A stretch of DNA of 64,000 nt from Mesonia aestuariivivens (GTDB lineage: Bacteria > Bacteroidota > Bacteroidia > Flavobacteriales > Flavobacteriaceae). The DNA is taken from NCBI RefSeq assembly GCF_019311235.1, contig NZ_JAHWDF010000007.1, forward strand, positions 1 through 64,000, in the 5' to 3' direction. The notes beneath the pieces are model-generated. The model made no database searches. It was not told the origin of the DNA and worked only from the letters and a program-made list of their open reading frames with translations. A program made the translations under genes and the position numbers. Shown here piece by piece: positions 15,821 through 25,562 of this stretch (positions are counted from its first letter, which is position 1; every line of letters begins with the position of its first letter).

Positions 15821-18085
15821 TTAAGCGTTTAACTTTTTAATTAAGTTAAGTGCAGAACCTTCTTTATACCATTCAATTTGATTAGAATTGTAGGTGTGAT
15901 TTGTTTTGATCACATCTTTAGTTCCATCGGCATGAACAATTTCTACAGTAAGTTGTTTTCCTTCTGCAAAGTTTTCTAAATCAATAAAGTTGAACGTATC
16001 ATCTTCTTGTATCAAATCGTAGTCACTTTCATTATCAAAAGTAACTCCTAACATCCCTTGTTTTTTCAAGTTAGTTTCATGAATACGAGCGAAAGATTTT
16101 ACAATAACAACCTTTACACCTAAATGTCTTGGCTCCATTGCAGCATGCTCACGAGAAGAACCTTCACCGTAATTATGATCTCCCACTACCACTGTTGGAA
16201 TATCTTTGGCTTTGTATTCTCTTTGAGTATCTGGTACACCTCCATATTCTCCTGTTAACTGACTTTTTACAAAGTTAGTTTTCATATTGAAAGCATTCAC
16301 AGCTCCAATTAAACAGTTATTAGAAATATTATCTAAGTGACCTCTGTATCGTAACCAAGGGCCAGCCATAGAAATATGATCTGTTGTACATTTACCATGA
16401 GCTTTAATCAATAATTTAGCTCCTAATAAATTATCACCATTCCAAGGTTCAAAAGGAGTTAATAATTCTAAACGCTCACTATCTTCTGCTACTTTTATAG
16501 TTACACCACTACCGTCTTCATAAGGAGCTACATAACCTGCATCTTCAACTTCAAAACCGTTTGTTGGTAATTCAATCCCTTTAGGTTCATCTAACATTAC
16601 TTCTTCTCCATCTTCGTTCATTAACTTATCACGAGTAGGATCAAAATCTAAACGACCTGAAATTGCGATTGCAGCTACCATTTCTGGGGAACCTACAAAG
16701 GCATGTGTATTTGGGTTACCATCGGCACGCTTAGAGAAGTTACGGTTAAACGAGTGTACAATTGTATTTTTCTCTTCACCTTTACGGTCACTACGATCCC
16801 ATTGACCAATACAAGGTCCACAAGCATTTGTAAATACAGTAGCATCAAGATCTTCAAAAATCTTTAATAAACCGTCACGTTTTGCCGTGAAACGAATTTG
16901 CTCAGAACCTGGGTTAATACCAAAGTCTGATTTTGGCTTTAATTTTTTGTCTAAGGCCTGTTGTGCAATAGAAGCTGCTCTTGTTAAATCTTCGTAAGAA
17001 GAGTTGGTACAAGAACCAATTAATCCCCAATCTACTTTAATTGGCCAATCGTTCTTTTTAGCTTTTTCTTTCATTTCTGAAATTGGTGTAGCTAAATCTG
17101 GAGTAAAAGGTCCGTTTAAGTGAGGACGCAATTCTGAAAGATTAATTTCAATTACTTCATCAAAAAATTGCTCTGGGTTAGCATAAACCTCGTCGTCTCC
17201 TGTTAAGTGTTCACGTACATTATTTGCAGCATCTGCTACATCATTACGATCTGTTGCTCTTAAGAAACGCTCCATAGAATCATCATAACCAAAAGTTGAA
17301 GTGGTTGCACCAACTTCAGCTCCCATATTACAAATGGTTCCTTTACCAGTACAAGACATAGATCTTGCTCCTTCTCCAAAATATTCTATAATTGCTCCGG
17401 TACCACCTTTTACAGTTAAAATTCCTGCTACTTTTAAAATTACATCTTTTGCAGCCGTCCAACCGTTAAGTTTACCTGTTAATTTTACACCTATTAATTT
17501 AGGAAATTTTAATTCCCAAGGCATTCCTGCCATTACATCTACGGCATCTGCACCACCAACACCTACTGCAACCATACCTAAACCACCAGCATTTACTGTA
17601 TGAGAATCGGTACCAATCATCATTCCCCCAGGGAAAGCATAATTTTCTAACACCACCTGGTGAATAATACCAGCTCCTGGTTTCCAGAAACCAATACCAT
17701 ATTTATTAGAAACAGAACCTAGAAAATCGAAAACCTCGTTACTGGTTTCGTTAGCTCTTTTTAAATCTTTAGCAGCTCCTTGCTTAGCTTGGATCAAGTG
17801 ATCACAATGTACTGTTGTTGGAACTTCTACTTTTGGTTTTCCTGCTTGCATAAATTGAAGTAATGCCATTTGTGCAGTAGCATCTTGACAAGCAATTCTG
17901 TCTGGAGAGAAGTTTACGTAGTCTTTACCACGCTCGTAAGCTTTTTCCGCTTCAACATCCCAAAGGTGAGTATAAAGAATTTTTTCTGAAAGGGTTAAAG
18001 GTTTACCAACAACTTCACGTGCTTTTTCTACACGTTCTGCCATTTGAGTATAAACCTTTTTGATCATATCAATATCGTATGCCAT
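15821..18085 (-). CDS. acnA: aconitate hydratase
   Basis: A 754-residue TCA-cycle aconitase, isomerising citrate to isocitrate with a [4Fe-4S] cluster. Cluster cysteines are visible in [14 protein letters not shown] and [14 protein letters not shown]. The swivel domain has [17 protein letters not shown] with the substrate-binding Ser/Arg. Length matches the mitochondrial-type aconitases common in Bacteroidota. Single gene; a -7-like element (reverse-strand TATTTTCG, 18113-18120) lies 28 bases before the ATG. Confidence 0.96.
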   Translation of the reverse strand: MAYDIDMIKKVYTQMAERVEKAREVVGKPLTLSEKILYTHLWDVEAEKAYERGKDYVNFSPDRIACQDATAQMALLQFMQAGKPKVEVPTTVHCDHLIQAKQGAAKDLKRANETSNEVFDFLGSVSNKYGIGFWKPGAGIIHQVVLENYAFPGGMMIGTDSHTVNAGGLGMVAVGVGGADAVDVMAGMPWELKFPKLIGVKLTGKLNGWTAAKDVILKVAGILTVKGGTGAIIEYFGEGARSMSCTGKGTICNMGAEVGATTSTFGYDDSMERFLRATDRNDVADAANNVREHLTGDDEVYANPEQFFDEVIEINLSELRPHLNGPFTPDLATPISEMKEKAKKNDWPIKVDWGLIGSCTNSSYEDLTRAASIAQQALDKKLKPKSDFGINPGSEQIRFTAKRDGLLKIFEDLDATVFTNACGPCIGQWDRSDRKGEEKNTIVHSFNRNFSKRADGNPNTHAFVGSPEMVAAIAISGRLDFDPTRDKLMNEDGEEVMLDEPKGIELPTNGFEVEDAGYVAPYEDGSGVTIKVAEDSERLELLTPFEPWNGDNLLGAKLLIKAHGKCTTDHISMAGPWLRYRGHLDNISNNCLIGAVNAFNMKTNFVKSQLTGEYGGVPDTQREYKAKDIPTVVVGDHNYGEGSSREHAAMEPRHLGVKVVIVKSFARIHETNLKKQGMLGVTFDNESDYDLIQEDDTFNFIDLENFAEGKQLTVEIVHADGTKDVIKTNHTYNSNQIEWYKEGSALNLIKKLNA

Positions 18086-18231
18086 AGGTCTTATTAATTT
18101 TTTGAACGTCTGCGAAAATACAGATTTTTAATGAATTTTGAAAATTATCAGGTTTTAGCAACAAAGCCCTAAAAAAAATTAGTCAAAAATTAAAATCATA
18201 AATTATAGTCAAAAAATCAACTACAAATGCT

Positions 18232-18290
18232 ATTATTTTTATGAAATTGATAATTTAATATATTTAAATTATCAATTTCATAAAAATAAT
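18232..18290. repeat. 59-bp AT-only-like inverted repeat (27-bp arms)
   Basis: Perfect 27-bp arms (18232-18258 and 18264-18290) enclose TATAT. The arm begins ATTATTTTTATGAAATTGAT. It lies between the moxR stop (18372) and the aconitase start, both genes on the reverse strand. It could end the moxR operon transcript, although no clean T-run follows, or act as a regulatory cruciform. Confidence 0.6.
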
Positions 18291-18317
18291 TAATTAGGTT
18301 TTAAATAATTGGAAACC

Positions 18318-18341
18318 AATATCTATAACGTTATAGATATT
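18318..18341. repeat. 24-bp perfect palindrome downstream of moxR
   Basis: AATATCTATAAC is mirrored exactly as GTTATAGATATT, with no spacer. It begins 31 bases after the moxR stop. It may be an operator-like dyad or part of a tandem hairpin with the 59-bp repeat at 18232-18290. Nothing else is recognisable in 18086-18371. Confidence 0.55.
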
Positions 18342-18371
18342 TAATATAATTTGATTTCAGTCTAAATAAAC

Positions 18372-19325
18372 TTAAAGAAGTTTAGAGATGATTTTCTCTT
18401 CAGTAATACCTTCTGCTTCAGCTTTGTAATTTTTAATAATACGGTGTCTTAAAATACCTTCTGCTACTGCTTGAACATCTTCTATATCTGGAGAAAATTT
18501 ACCTTTGGTAGCTGCATTAGCTTTAGCTGCTAAAATTAAATTCTGTGAAGCTCTAGGTCCCGCACCCCAGTCTATAAATTCTTTTACAATTTCTGTAGCA
18601 AATTCTCCGTGAGGTCGAGTTTTCGCTACTAATTTAACTGCATATTCAACAACATTATCTGCTACCGGAATTTTTCGAATTAATTGTTGATAATCTACTA
18701 TTTCTTGAGCTGTAAATAAAGGGTTAATTGTTACTTTTTTATCTGTTGTAGTACTTTTTACAACCTCTATTTCTTCTTGAAATGTAGGATATTGTAAAAA
18801 TATTGAAAACATAAAACGGTCTAATTGTGCCTCAGGCAAAGGGTAAGTTCCTTCTTGCTCAATTGGGTTTTGTGTTGCTAAAACAAAATAAGGTTTTTTT
18901 AATTGATAATTAGTTCCAGCTACGGTTACCGATTTTTCTTGCATGGCTTCTAACAAAGCAGCTTGAGTTTTAGGAGGTGTACGGTTAATCTCATCTGCTA
19001 AAATTATATTAGAAAAAACAGGACCTTTAATAAACTTAAAGTTTCTATTTTCATCTAAAATTTCTGAGCCTAAAATATCACTTGGCATTAAATCTGGAGT
19101 AAATTGTATACGCTTAAAATTTAAGCCTAAAGCTTGTGAAATGGTATTAACCATTAATGTTTTTGCCAAACCAGGAACACCAATTAATAATGCATGACCT
19201 CCTGCAAATACAGATAACAAAATCTCGTTTACAACTTTATCTTGACCAATAATTTGCTTTGAAATTTCTTTTTTAAGATCAGCGTATTTTTTCACTAACT
19301 GCTCTACTGCTTTAACGTCTGACAT
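18372..19325 (-). CDS. MoxR-family AAA ATPase
   Basis: A 317-residue MoxR (AAA_3) ATPase. Walker A is GVPGLAKT at 49-56, Walker B is NIILADEINRTPPKTQAAL, and sensor 1 is VLATQNPIEQEGTYPLPEAQ. MoxR proteins act as chaperones in maturation of von Willebrand-domain or metal-cofactor proteins. No VWA-domain gene is visible here; instead it is the last gene of an operon of three exported PPIase/chaperone genes, 16 bp after surA. Confidence 0.93.
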   Translation of the reverse strand: MSDVKAVEQLVKKYADLKKEISKQIIGQDKVVNEILLSVFAGGHALLIGVPGLAKTLMVNTISQALGLNFKRIQFTPDLMPSDILGSEILDENRNFKFIKGPVFSNIILADEINRTPPKTQAALLEAMQEKSVTVAGTNYQLKKPYFVLATQNPIEQEGTYPLPEAQLDRFMFSIFLQYPTFQEEIEVVKSTTTDKKVTINPLFTAQEIVDYQQLIRKIPVADNVVEYAVKLVAKTRPHGEFATEIVKEFIDWGAGPRASQNLILAAKANAATKGKFSPDIEDVQAVAEGILRHRIIKNYKAEAEGITEEKIISKLL

Positions 19326-19341
19326 ACAAAAATTTTTAAGT

Positions 19342-20826
19342 TTAGTTTTTTAACCAGTTACTATTATAGTCGCAATCTTTATACGCTCCGTTAATTTTAA
19401 TGTAAGTCTCACTAATTTTTTCATTTTGCCATTTTTCAATAGCTTCAAATTGCTTTTCACGTAAAGCTAATTCTTTAATTTTAGTATAATCTTTAGCGTA
19501 ATCTGCAATATGCTCTGGATAACGTTGGGTTAATGTAATGATCTTAAAAAACTTTTGTCCTGTTCTGTTTTGATCCATCAACACAAGAGAAACTTCATCT
19601 TTTTCTAAGTTATTTACTTTCTCATAAATCATAGGATCAATATCGGTAAGCTCAAATCTAGTATCACCAGATTTTGGATTAATAAGTTGTCCTCCATCTC
19701 CTCGAGTTTCTTTTTCATCTGAATATTTACGAGCTGCTTCATCGAAGCTTATTTCGCCTTCAACAATTTCTTTACGAATATCTTCAATTTTATCTTTAGC
19801 AGCTTTAACCGTTTCTTCTGTTACTTTAGGGATTAAAATAATATGACGAATATCTAGTTTTTGACCTCTAACTTTATCTAATTGAATAATGTGATAACCA
19901 AATTGAGATTTAAAAGGCTTACTCACCTCTCCTTCTCTTAAACTGAAGGCTACTTGTTTAAAATCTTTATCTAATGCATCTTCTCTAGTGATTGTCATTT
20001 GTCCACCACGGGCGCTGGTTGCGTCTTCAGAATACAATACTGCCTTAGTTGAAAAACTAGATCCGTCTAAAATTTCATCTCGCATTTCATTCAAACGGTC
20101 TACTACTTTATCTTCTTCTTCTTTAGGCACTTCTGGTTTAATTATAAGCTGAGCAATTTCAACTTCATCTCCAAACTTAGGTCTATCTTCTTCTGGTATT
20201 CTGTTAAAAAAACTTCTTACTTCTTCTGGAGTAATTTCTACGCCTTCTATAATTTTATCTTGCATGATACTAGAAAGTCTTCGCTCTTTGTTAATTTTAA
20301 AGAGTTCATCTCGCAACCCTTGCTCATCTTCTTTACGGTAAAAATCTAGCAGTTTCTCCATACTTCCTATTTGGCTCACCATTCTAGAGATTTGTTGATC
20401 TGTCATTCCTGTAATTTCTTGATCACTAACAATAACAGTAGTATCTTGTAAGGCGTGATGCGCATAAAGTTTATTTTCCATTAAACGCCCAGCCAACTGA
20501 CAGTTGGTGATTTCTCCTGAAGATACTCCTTGAGTTTCTGCATCTTCACGCATTTTAGTAATATCACTATCTAATATTAAATAGTCTCCAATTACTGCTG
20601 CAATACCGTCTGCTTTTCTACGTGTAAATTTTTCTACCGTATCTTTTTTTGTTAAATTCTCTCTAGTAATATTATCGCTATCGGTGATCACTAAAGTTGA
20701 ATCTTGGGAATTGTTTTGTGCATTTACGCTTACTAAAGCTAGTAACATACATGCTGAAAGGTATTGTTTAATTGTAAATTTCAAATTTATTGTTTTTAAG
20801 TGCATCTTTGGTAATCTCTTTTTCAA
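19342..20826 (-). CDS. SurA-like periplasmic peptidyl-prolyl isomerase
   Basis: Up to 494 residues. A signal sequence ends LLALVSVNAQ. A SurA N-terminal helical domain follows (AAVIGDYLILDSDITKMRED), then two parvulin domains (AQLIIKPEV...GGQMTITREDALD...GYHIIQLDKV and IRHIILIPKV...GGQLINPKSGD). It is a chaperone for outer-membrane proteins. The start is uncertain: ATG 20826 gives a long basic leader, ATG 20805 (MHLKTINLKF) shortens it, and a TTG at 20784 would give an ordinary signal peptide and only a 17-bp overlap with the upstream gene. Confidence 0.9.
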   Translation of the reverse strand: MKKRLPKMHLKTINLKFTIKQYLSACMLLALVSVNAQNNSQDSTLVITDSDNITRENLTKKDTVEKFTRRKADGIAAVIGDYLILDSDITKMREDAETQGVSSGEITNCQLAGRLMENKLYAHHALQDTTVIVSDQEITGMTDQQISRMVSQIGSMEKLLDFYRKEDEQGLRDELFKINKERRLSSIMQDKIIEGVEITPEEVRSFFNRIPEEDRPKFGDEVEIAQLIIKPEVPKEEEDKVVDRLNEMRDEILDGSSFSTKAVLYSEDATSARGGQMTITREDALDKDFKQVAFSLREGEVSKPFKSQFGYHIIQLDKVRGQKLDIRHIILIPKVTEETVKAAKDKIEDIRKEIVEGEISFDEAARKYSDEKETRGDGGQLINPKSGDTRFELTDIDPMIYEKVNNLEKDEVSLVLMDQNRTGQKFFKIITLTQRYPEHIADYAKDYTKIKELALREKQFEAIEKWQNEKISETYIKINGAYKDCDYNSNWLKN

Positions 20827-21628
20827 AATCTTTCGTCAATTTAATTTTTCTTCTGTTTAGAAGAATTTGCTTTACAGTAGGCTTAGCATATTCGAAAGGT
20901 GCATTTTCATTTCTAAATAAAACTTTTTCAATTTTTATCAAATATACGCCTAAAGAATCTGCTTGTTGCAAAAAGTTGTTATCTTTTAAAAATTCTTCAC
21001 TATTCTCTTGGTCTAGAATTTCTAGTTTTTGATAAAAATTTCTTTCACTTACCCAAATAGAATCATTAAATGAATAGGATTTAAATTTTAAAGATTGACG
21101 TTCTAATTTTTTTCTATCTTCTTTATTAAAGCGAATAAATTGCTTTTTTATTACATCTAATTTAGGAAATTTAGCATTAAGGTAGATATATCTATACTTT
21201 ACCAGATCGTCGTTCAGTTTAAAGTTTTTTCTATTTTCTTCAAAATAATTCACTAAAGTTTCTTCCTTAATAAGGGTGTCAATTTTTTTTGAAAGAATTA
21301 AATCTTTATAAGATTCTGTATATAACTCTGTACGGTAATCTTTGACTAATTTATCAAATTCTTGTAGTTTTGAGTTTGGTAAATTAATTATTGCCTGATC
21401 TAATAAAAGTTGTTCTGTAGCCCAATTTTTTATGTAATTAGTCACATACAACGCACTATCTTCTGAAGTAATATCTTTAGGCAAAAACTGGACTAAATCT
21501 TCTTTATAAAGGAAAGTTTGATTTACTCGCGCCAAAACTTCTTTCTTTTCTTTAGTTTGAAAATAAGAACAACTCAAACAAAAGAGTAAAGCAAATAGGG
21601 CAACTATGTAGTTAAAAAATTTACTCAA
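20768..21628 (-). CDS. SurA-N-like periplasmic lipoprotein lacking a parvulin domain
   Basis: A 286-residue protein with a lipoprotein signal (LFALLFCLSCSYF, lipid Cys at about 20). It reads like the N-terminal helical region of PpiC/SurA proteins (LARVNQTFLYKEDLVQFLP, with LLLDQAIINLPNSK) and has the C-terminal PTVKQILLNRRKI helix. No parvulin active-site block (GG, GYH) is seen. It overlaps the preceding PPIase gene by 8 bases and the following surA by up to 59. It probably works with them in the periplasm as a non-catalytic chaperone; this is inferred from context. Confidence 0.78.
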   Translation of the reverse strand: MSKFFNYIVALFALLFCLSCSYFQTKEKKEVLARVNQTFLYKEDLVQFLPKDITSEDSALYVTNYIKNWATEQLLLDQAIINLPNSKLQEFDKLVKDYRTELYTESYKDLILSKKIDTLIKEETLVNYFEENRKNFKLNDDLVKYRYIYLNAKFPKLDVIKKQFIRFNKEDRKKLERQSLKFKSYSFNDSIWVSERNFYQKLEILDQENSEEFLKDNNFLQQADSLGVYLIKIEKVLFRNENAPFEYAKPTVKQILLNRRKIKLTKDFEKEITKDALKNNKFEIYN

Positions 21629-23552
21629 ATTTTTTCTTTAATTTAGCTAATGAAGATTGATTTACTTTCACGTTATGCTTAGCTCTTAAAGAAGCTAACC
21701 AACTTTCTTCGAGTTGTTTTTGATAGGCTGAAATAACTTGCCCCTGAGCATTTTCAAAAGGAATTATTTTAGGCTTTTCAATTGCATTAATTTTAATAAC
21801 CACAAACGTGCCATTATGCTGGTAAGGACCGCTAATGCCTTTTTTTATTTTTAACTTTTTCGGTAATGAAGGATCATTCAATTCAAAAGTATTAGAATTA
21901 AAAATTATATCTTTAAAATTTTCTTTTACCTTTTCAAAAGATTCTTTTTTCAATTCTCGCTTTAATTTTTTCATCATTTTTTTAGAAGATGATGAAGCTA
22001 TTATTCCTTTAAATGATGCTGGTGTTACAAATTCATTTTTGTGCTTGTTGTAATATTGCTGAAGCGCAGTGGTATCTTTTTTAGCTGCATTCCATATTTT
22101 TTTCTCCATTAAGTCAAATAAAAGAAGCCCGTTTCTGTATTCTTCTATCACATGAGCATAATCTTCATCTATATTTTCTAAATGATTACTGTGGTACTCT
22201 TTTAAAAAATCATTTTTAAATTCTTCATACAAAACTGCTAAAGCCTGAGGTGTTGTTTTTAAGGAAGAAGCTTTCTTTTGATTAGCGGTTATATATTCAG
22301 CAAAATCTTTATAAGTTTCTCCTTCTTCACCTAAAGTTATTAAATTTTTCTGCGGAATATCGGTTAACGAAGAAGACTCTAAAGTGTTGGTAGAAACATT
22401 TACCTTTATGTTTTTATTAAAATAAGACAGGTTAGGATCGTCTTCTTTTAATTGATACAACTTTTTAATATTTTCTAAAACTTCTGAAGCAATTAATTGT
22501 GCCCTACTATCTTTTTTTATATTTCGTTCTAACGTAAATTTTTCCTCATCAAAACTACCTACAGTATCTTTAGCTAAAAGTTGAATAATATGCCAACCAT
22601 ATTTAGTTTTTATTGGTTTAGAAAAACCTGCTATTTCATTTAAGTTAAACGCTACATTTTCAAATTTTTCTGAATTTAGTTTTCCCTTTTTAAAGCTGGA
22701 TAATTTCCCACCGTGAATGGCTGTATTCTTATCATCGCTATATTGTTTAGCTAAATCTGCAAAATTTGCACCTTCTTGCAATTCCTTATACAGTTTTTCG
22801 GCTTTAGCTTTGTCTGCTTCAGGATCTTTTGTTTCTTCAATCATGATATGAGCCACAGTAACTTCACCCTCATTTATTCGCTTATCATTTACTTTTATAA
22901 GATGATAACCAAATTTAGTTCTAACAGGCATTGAAACCGCTCCTATTTCTGTTTGGTAAGCTCCAGTCTCAAAAGGATAAACCATACTAAAAACGCCAAA
23001 CCACCCTAAATTTCCTCCGTTAATTTTAGCTGAAGGATCTTCGCTATATTGTTTCGCTAAACTTGCAAACGTTTCTTTTGATTTTAAAATCTTCTCTCTT
23101 ACAGAAATTGCCTTTTTGTAAACTTCTAACGTATCTTTTGGAGAAGCATCGGCTCTTAAGTTAAATAAAATATGAGAGGCATTAACCTCATTTTGAAGAC
23201 GCACGTAGGCCTCTTGTAGCAATTGCTCTGAAACCTCACTCTGATTGATATACTTTCTTGCTAATTGCTTTTTATAAAGATTGTATTCTTTATTAAAACT
23301 AGCTAGTGTATCGAGTTTTAGATCTTCTGCTTCTAGAACTTTTAATTTATAATTTATAAATAGATCTAAGTATTCATTTACATCACGATCTTCTTCATTT
23401 TCTATAAGCGAAAGATTTTTAGAAAAAACTCTACTAAATTCATCTGCATAAACGGGATTGCCATCAATAGTGAGTAAAACTTCTTCTGATTGCTGTGCAA
23501 AAAGACTAAGCCCCAATAAAAAACTAAACAAAAACAGAATTTGTTTTCTCAT
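21621..23552 (-). CDS. PpiC-type periplasmic peptidyl-prolyl isomerase with two parvulin domains
   Basis: A 643-residue exported protein (signal MRKQILFLFSFLLGLSLFAQ). Two parvulin domains lie at about 115-215 (NASHILFNLRADA, GGNLGWFGVFSMV, GYHLIKVND) and 222-325 (VAHIMIEETKD, GGKLSSFKKG, GWHIIQLL). A large helical C-terminal half follows with no domain I can name. It is the first gene of the operon. A TATTTTTG -7 element on the reverse strand (23573-23580) is about 20 bases upstream of the ATG. Confidence 0.9.
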   Translation of the reverse strand: MRKQILFLFSFLLGLSLFAQQSEEVLLTIDGNPVYADEFSRVFSKNLSLIENEEDRDVNEYLDLFINYKLKVLEAEDLKLDTLASFNKEYNLYKKQLARKYINQSEVSEQLLQEAYVRLQNEVNASHILFNLRADASPKDTLEVYKKAISVREKILKSKETFASLAKQYSEDPSAKINGGNLGWFGVFSMVYPFETGAYQTEIGAVSMPVRTKFGYHLIKVNDKRINEGEVTVAHIMIEETKDPEADKAKAEKLYKELQEGANFADLAKQYSDDKNTAIHGGKLSSFKKGKLNSEKFENVAFNLNEIAGFSKPIKTKYGWHIIQLLAKDTVGSFDEEKFTLERNIKKDSRAQLIASEVLENIKKLYQLKEDDPNLSYFNKNIKVNVSTNTLESSSLTDIPQKNLITLGEEGETYKDFAEYITANQKKASSLKTTPQALAVLYEEFKNDFLKEYHSNHLENIDEDYAHVIEEYRNGLLLFDLMEKKIWNAAKKDTTALQQYYNKHKNEFVTPASFKGIIASSSSKKMMKKLKRELKKESFEKVKENFKDIIFNSNTFELNDPSLPKKLKIKKGISGPYQHNGTFVVIKINAIEKPKIIPFENAQGQVISAYQKQLEESWLASLRAKHNVKVNQSSLAKLKKKFE

Positions 23553-23572
23553 TTGATAAATCTTAAAAAATT

Positions 23573-23580
23573 CAAAAATA
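23573..23580 (-). promoter_or_regulatory. predicted -7 element of the PpiC/SurA/MoxR operon
   Basis: Reverse-strand TATTTTTG fits TAnnTTTG and is 20 bases before the ATG at 23552. Confidence 0.5.
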
Positions 23581-23675
23581 ACAAATTATAAAGGTTTTAC
23601 AAGCAAATAATAACAGGTGTATTATAACTTAAGTAACTAAAAAATATTATTCAATATTGATATTTTTTAGCAAAT

Positions 23676-23705
23676 AATAATCCCAGCCGATTGACTGGGA
23701 TTATT
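23676..23705 (-). terminator. terminator of ettA
   Basis: Perfect 11-bp arms AATAATCCCAG (23676-23686) and CTGGGATTATT (23695-23705), 15 bases downstream of the ettA stop on the reverse strand. Confidence 0.85.
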
Positions 23706-23720
23706 AAATTTTATTCAAGC

Positions 23721-25412
23721 TTATCGAGTAAGTTTTTTATACTTAATACGTGTAGGCATAATATCACCCCCTAGGCGTTTCTTTTTGTTTTCTTCGTAAT
23801 CAGAAAAACTACCTTCAAAAAAGTAAACTTGAGAATCTCCTTCAAACGCTAAAATATGTGTACAAATACGATCTAAAAACCAACGGTCGTGAGAAATTAC
23901 AACTGCACAGCCAGCAAAGTTTTCTAAACCTTCTTCTAAAGCTCTAAGTGTATTTACATCTAAATCGTTAGTAGGCTCATCGAGTAACAAAACGTTTCCT
24001 TCTTCTTTTAAAGTCATCGCTAAATGAAGACGGTTTCGCTCTCCACCAGAAAGCATATTTACTTTTTTATTTTGTTCGCTACCACTAAAGTTAAATCTAC
24101 TTAAATAAGCTCTAGAATTAACTTCGCGACCGCCCATCATAATTAATTCTTGCTCGTCGCTAAAGTTTTGCCATATGGTTTTTTCAGGATCAATATTTGA
24201 GTGACTTTGATCTACATAAGCGATATTAGCCGTTTCTCCTACTTTAAAATCTCCTTGATCTGGTTTTTCTTCATCCATAATCATTTTAAAGATAGTAGTT
24301 TTTCCAGCACCGTTTGGACCAATAATACCAACAATTCCTGCTTGTGGAAGTTTAAAGTTTAAGTCTTCATATAATAATTTATCACCAAAAGCTTTACTCA
24401 CACCATTCGCCTCAATGACGTTTGTACCTAAACGTGGACCATTAGGGATAAAAATTTCCAGCTTGTCATCCATCTGCTTTTGATCTTGACTTGCTAATTT
24501 ATCGTAATTTTTCAAACGTGCTTTTTGCTTAGCTTGCCTCCCTTTTGGCGCCATTTTCACCCATTCTAGCTCTCGTTCTAAAGTTTTTTGACGCTTAGAA
24601 GCAGTTTTCTGTTCTTGTGCCATACGTTTAGATTTCTGGTCTAACCAAGAAGAATAATTTCCTTTCCAAGGGATTCCTTCTCCTCGATCTAATTCTAAAA
24701 TCCAACCCGCAACATTATCTAAGAAATAACGGTCGTGTGTTACTGCTATCACTGTGCCTTTATACTGTTGCAAATGGTGCTCTAACCAATGTACAGATTC
24801 TGCATCTAAGTGGTTGGTTGGTTCATCTAATAATAAAATATCTGGTTCTTGCAATAATAACCTACAAAGTGCTACACGACGTCGTTCACCACCAGACAAA
24901 ACACCAATTTTCTTATCGGCTTCAGGTGTTCTTAACGCATCCATGGCAATTTCTAGTTTGGTATCTATCTCCCAAGCATTAGAAGCATCTATTTCATCTT
25001 GCAATTTTGCTTGACGATCCATTAACTTCTGCATTTTATCTGCATCTTCATAAACTTCTGGAAGTCCAAACTGATCATTAATAGCATTATACTCATCTAG
25101 AATAGCCATTGTTTCAGATACACCTTCTTTTACTACTTCTAATACTGTTTTTTCTTCATCGAGTTTAGGCTCTTGTTCTAAATAACCTATAGAGTATCCT
25201 TGAGAAAAAACGACATCACCTTGATAATTTTTTTCTTCACCGGCGATAATTCTTAATAAAGTTGATTTACCTGAACCGTTGAGACCTAAAATTCCAATTT
25301 TAGCTCCGTAAAAGAAGCTTAAATAAATATTCTTTAACACAGGAGTATTTGCGTTTTTATACGATTTTGTCACTCCCGACATAGAGAAAATTACTTTCTT
25401 ATCGTCTGACAT
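23721..25412 (-). CDS. ettA: energy-dependent translational throttle protein (ABC-F ATPase)
   Basis: A 563-residue soluble ABC-F protein with two ATPase cassettes: Walker A GLNGSGKST (43-51) and GPNGAGKTT, and signatures LSGGERRRVALCRLL and LSGGERNRLHLAMTL. DEPTNHLD and DEPTNDLD mark the Walker B ends. A lysine/arginine-rich linker (KTASKRQKTLERELEWVKMA, GRQAKQKARLKNYDKLASQD) lies between them. Length and an N-terminus reading VIFSMSGVTKSY match EttA, which binds the ribosomal E site and gates translation by ADP/ATP ratio. It is monocistronic, with a structured leader upstream. Confidence 0.93.
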   Translation of the reverse strand: MSDDKKVIFSMSGVTKSYKNANTPVLKNIYLSFFYGAKIGILGLNGSGKSTLLRIIAGEEKNYQGDVVFSQGYSIGYLEQEPKLDEEKTVLEVVKEGVSETMAILDEYNAINDQFGLPEVYEDADKMQKLMDRQAKLQDEIDASNAWEIDTKLEIAMDALRTPEADKKIGVLSGGERRRVALCRLLLQEPDILLLDEPTNHLDAESVHWLEHHLQQYKGTVIAVTHDRYFLDNVAGWILELDRGEGIPWKGNYSSWLDQKSKRMAQEQKTASKRQKTLERELEWVKMAPKGRQAKQKARLKNYDKLASQDQKQMDDKLEIFIPNGPRLGTNVIEANGVSKAFGDKLLYEDLNFKLPQAGIVGIIGPNGAGKTTIFKMIMDEEKPDQGDFKVGETANIAYVDQSHSNIDPEKTIWQNFSDEQELIMMGGREVNSRAYLSRFNFSGSEQNKKVNMLSGGERNRLHLAMTLKEEGNVLLLDEPTNDLDVNTLRALEEGLENFAGCAVVISHDRWFLDRICTHILAFEGDSQVYFFEGSFSDYEENKKKRLGGDIMPTRIKYKKLTR

Positions 25413-25440
25413 ATTTTTAATTAATTATTTAAAGTTAAAT

Positions 25441-25531
25441 GGGCGTTTGCTAAGCACCGCGCTATACGCTATATCTTTTTTTGCCACTTATTAAAGCAAA
25501 AAAAGGATGTCGCTGCTATCGCTAACGCAAA
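25441..25531 (-). promoter_or_regulatory. structured leader element upstream of ettA (copy B of a flavobacterial repeat)
   Basis: On the reverse strand the element starts GCGTTAGCGATAGCAGCG, forms an inner 9-bp hairpin TTTTTTTGC/GCAAAAAAA and closes with GCTTAGCAAACGC, giving an outer GCGTT/AACGC stem. The opening resembles that of copy A at 26441-26539 (GCGTGAGGGATTGAGCG). Both lie in presumed 5' untranslated regions. I recall this type of element as recurrent in Flavobacteriia genomes, possibly the Flavo-1 RNA motif, but cannot verify that. Its 5' end overlaps the predicted -7 box at 25528-25535. Confidence 0.55.
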
Positions 25532-25535
25532 AGTA
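25528..25535 (-). promoter_or_regulatory. predicted -7 element of ettA
   Basis: Reverse-strand TACTTTTG matches TAnnTTTG exactly. Transcription from here would give a leader of about 110 nt containing the structured element. Confidence 0.55.
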
Positions 25536-25562
25536 CAAATTTAGAATGATTGATTTTATATT

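Noticed and set aside
20784-20826. Frameshift between the SurA-like gene and the gene upstream
   Set aside because: The overlap is explained by alternative starts (ATG 20805 or TTG 20784); both proteins have complete signals and ends.
24737-25014. Two overlapping open frames opposite ettA
   Set aside because: Composition follows the reverse complement of the ABC-F gene; no start context or domain.
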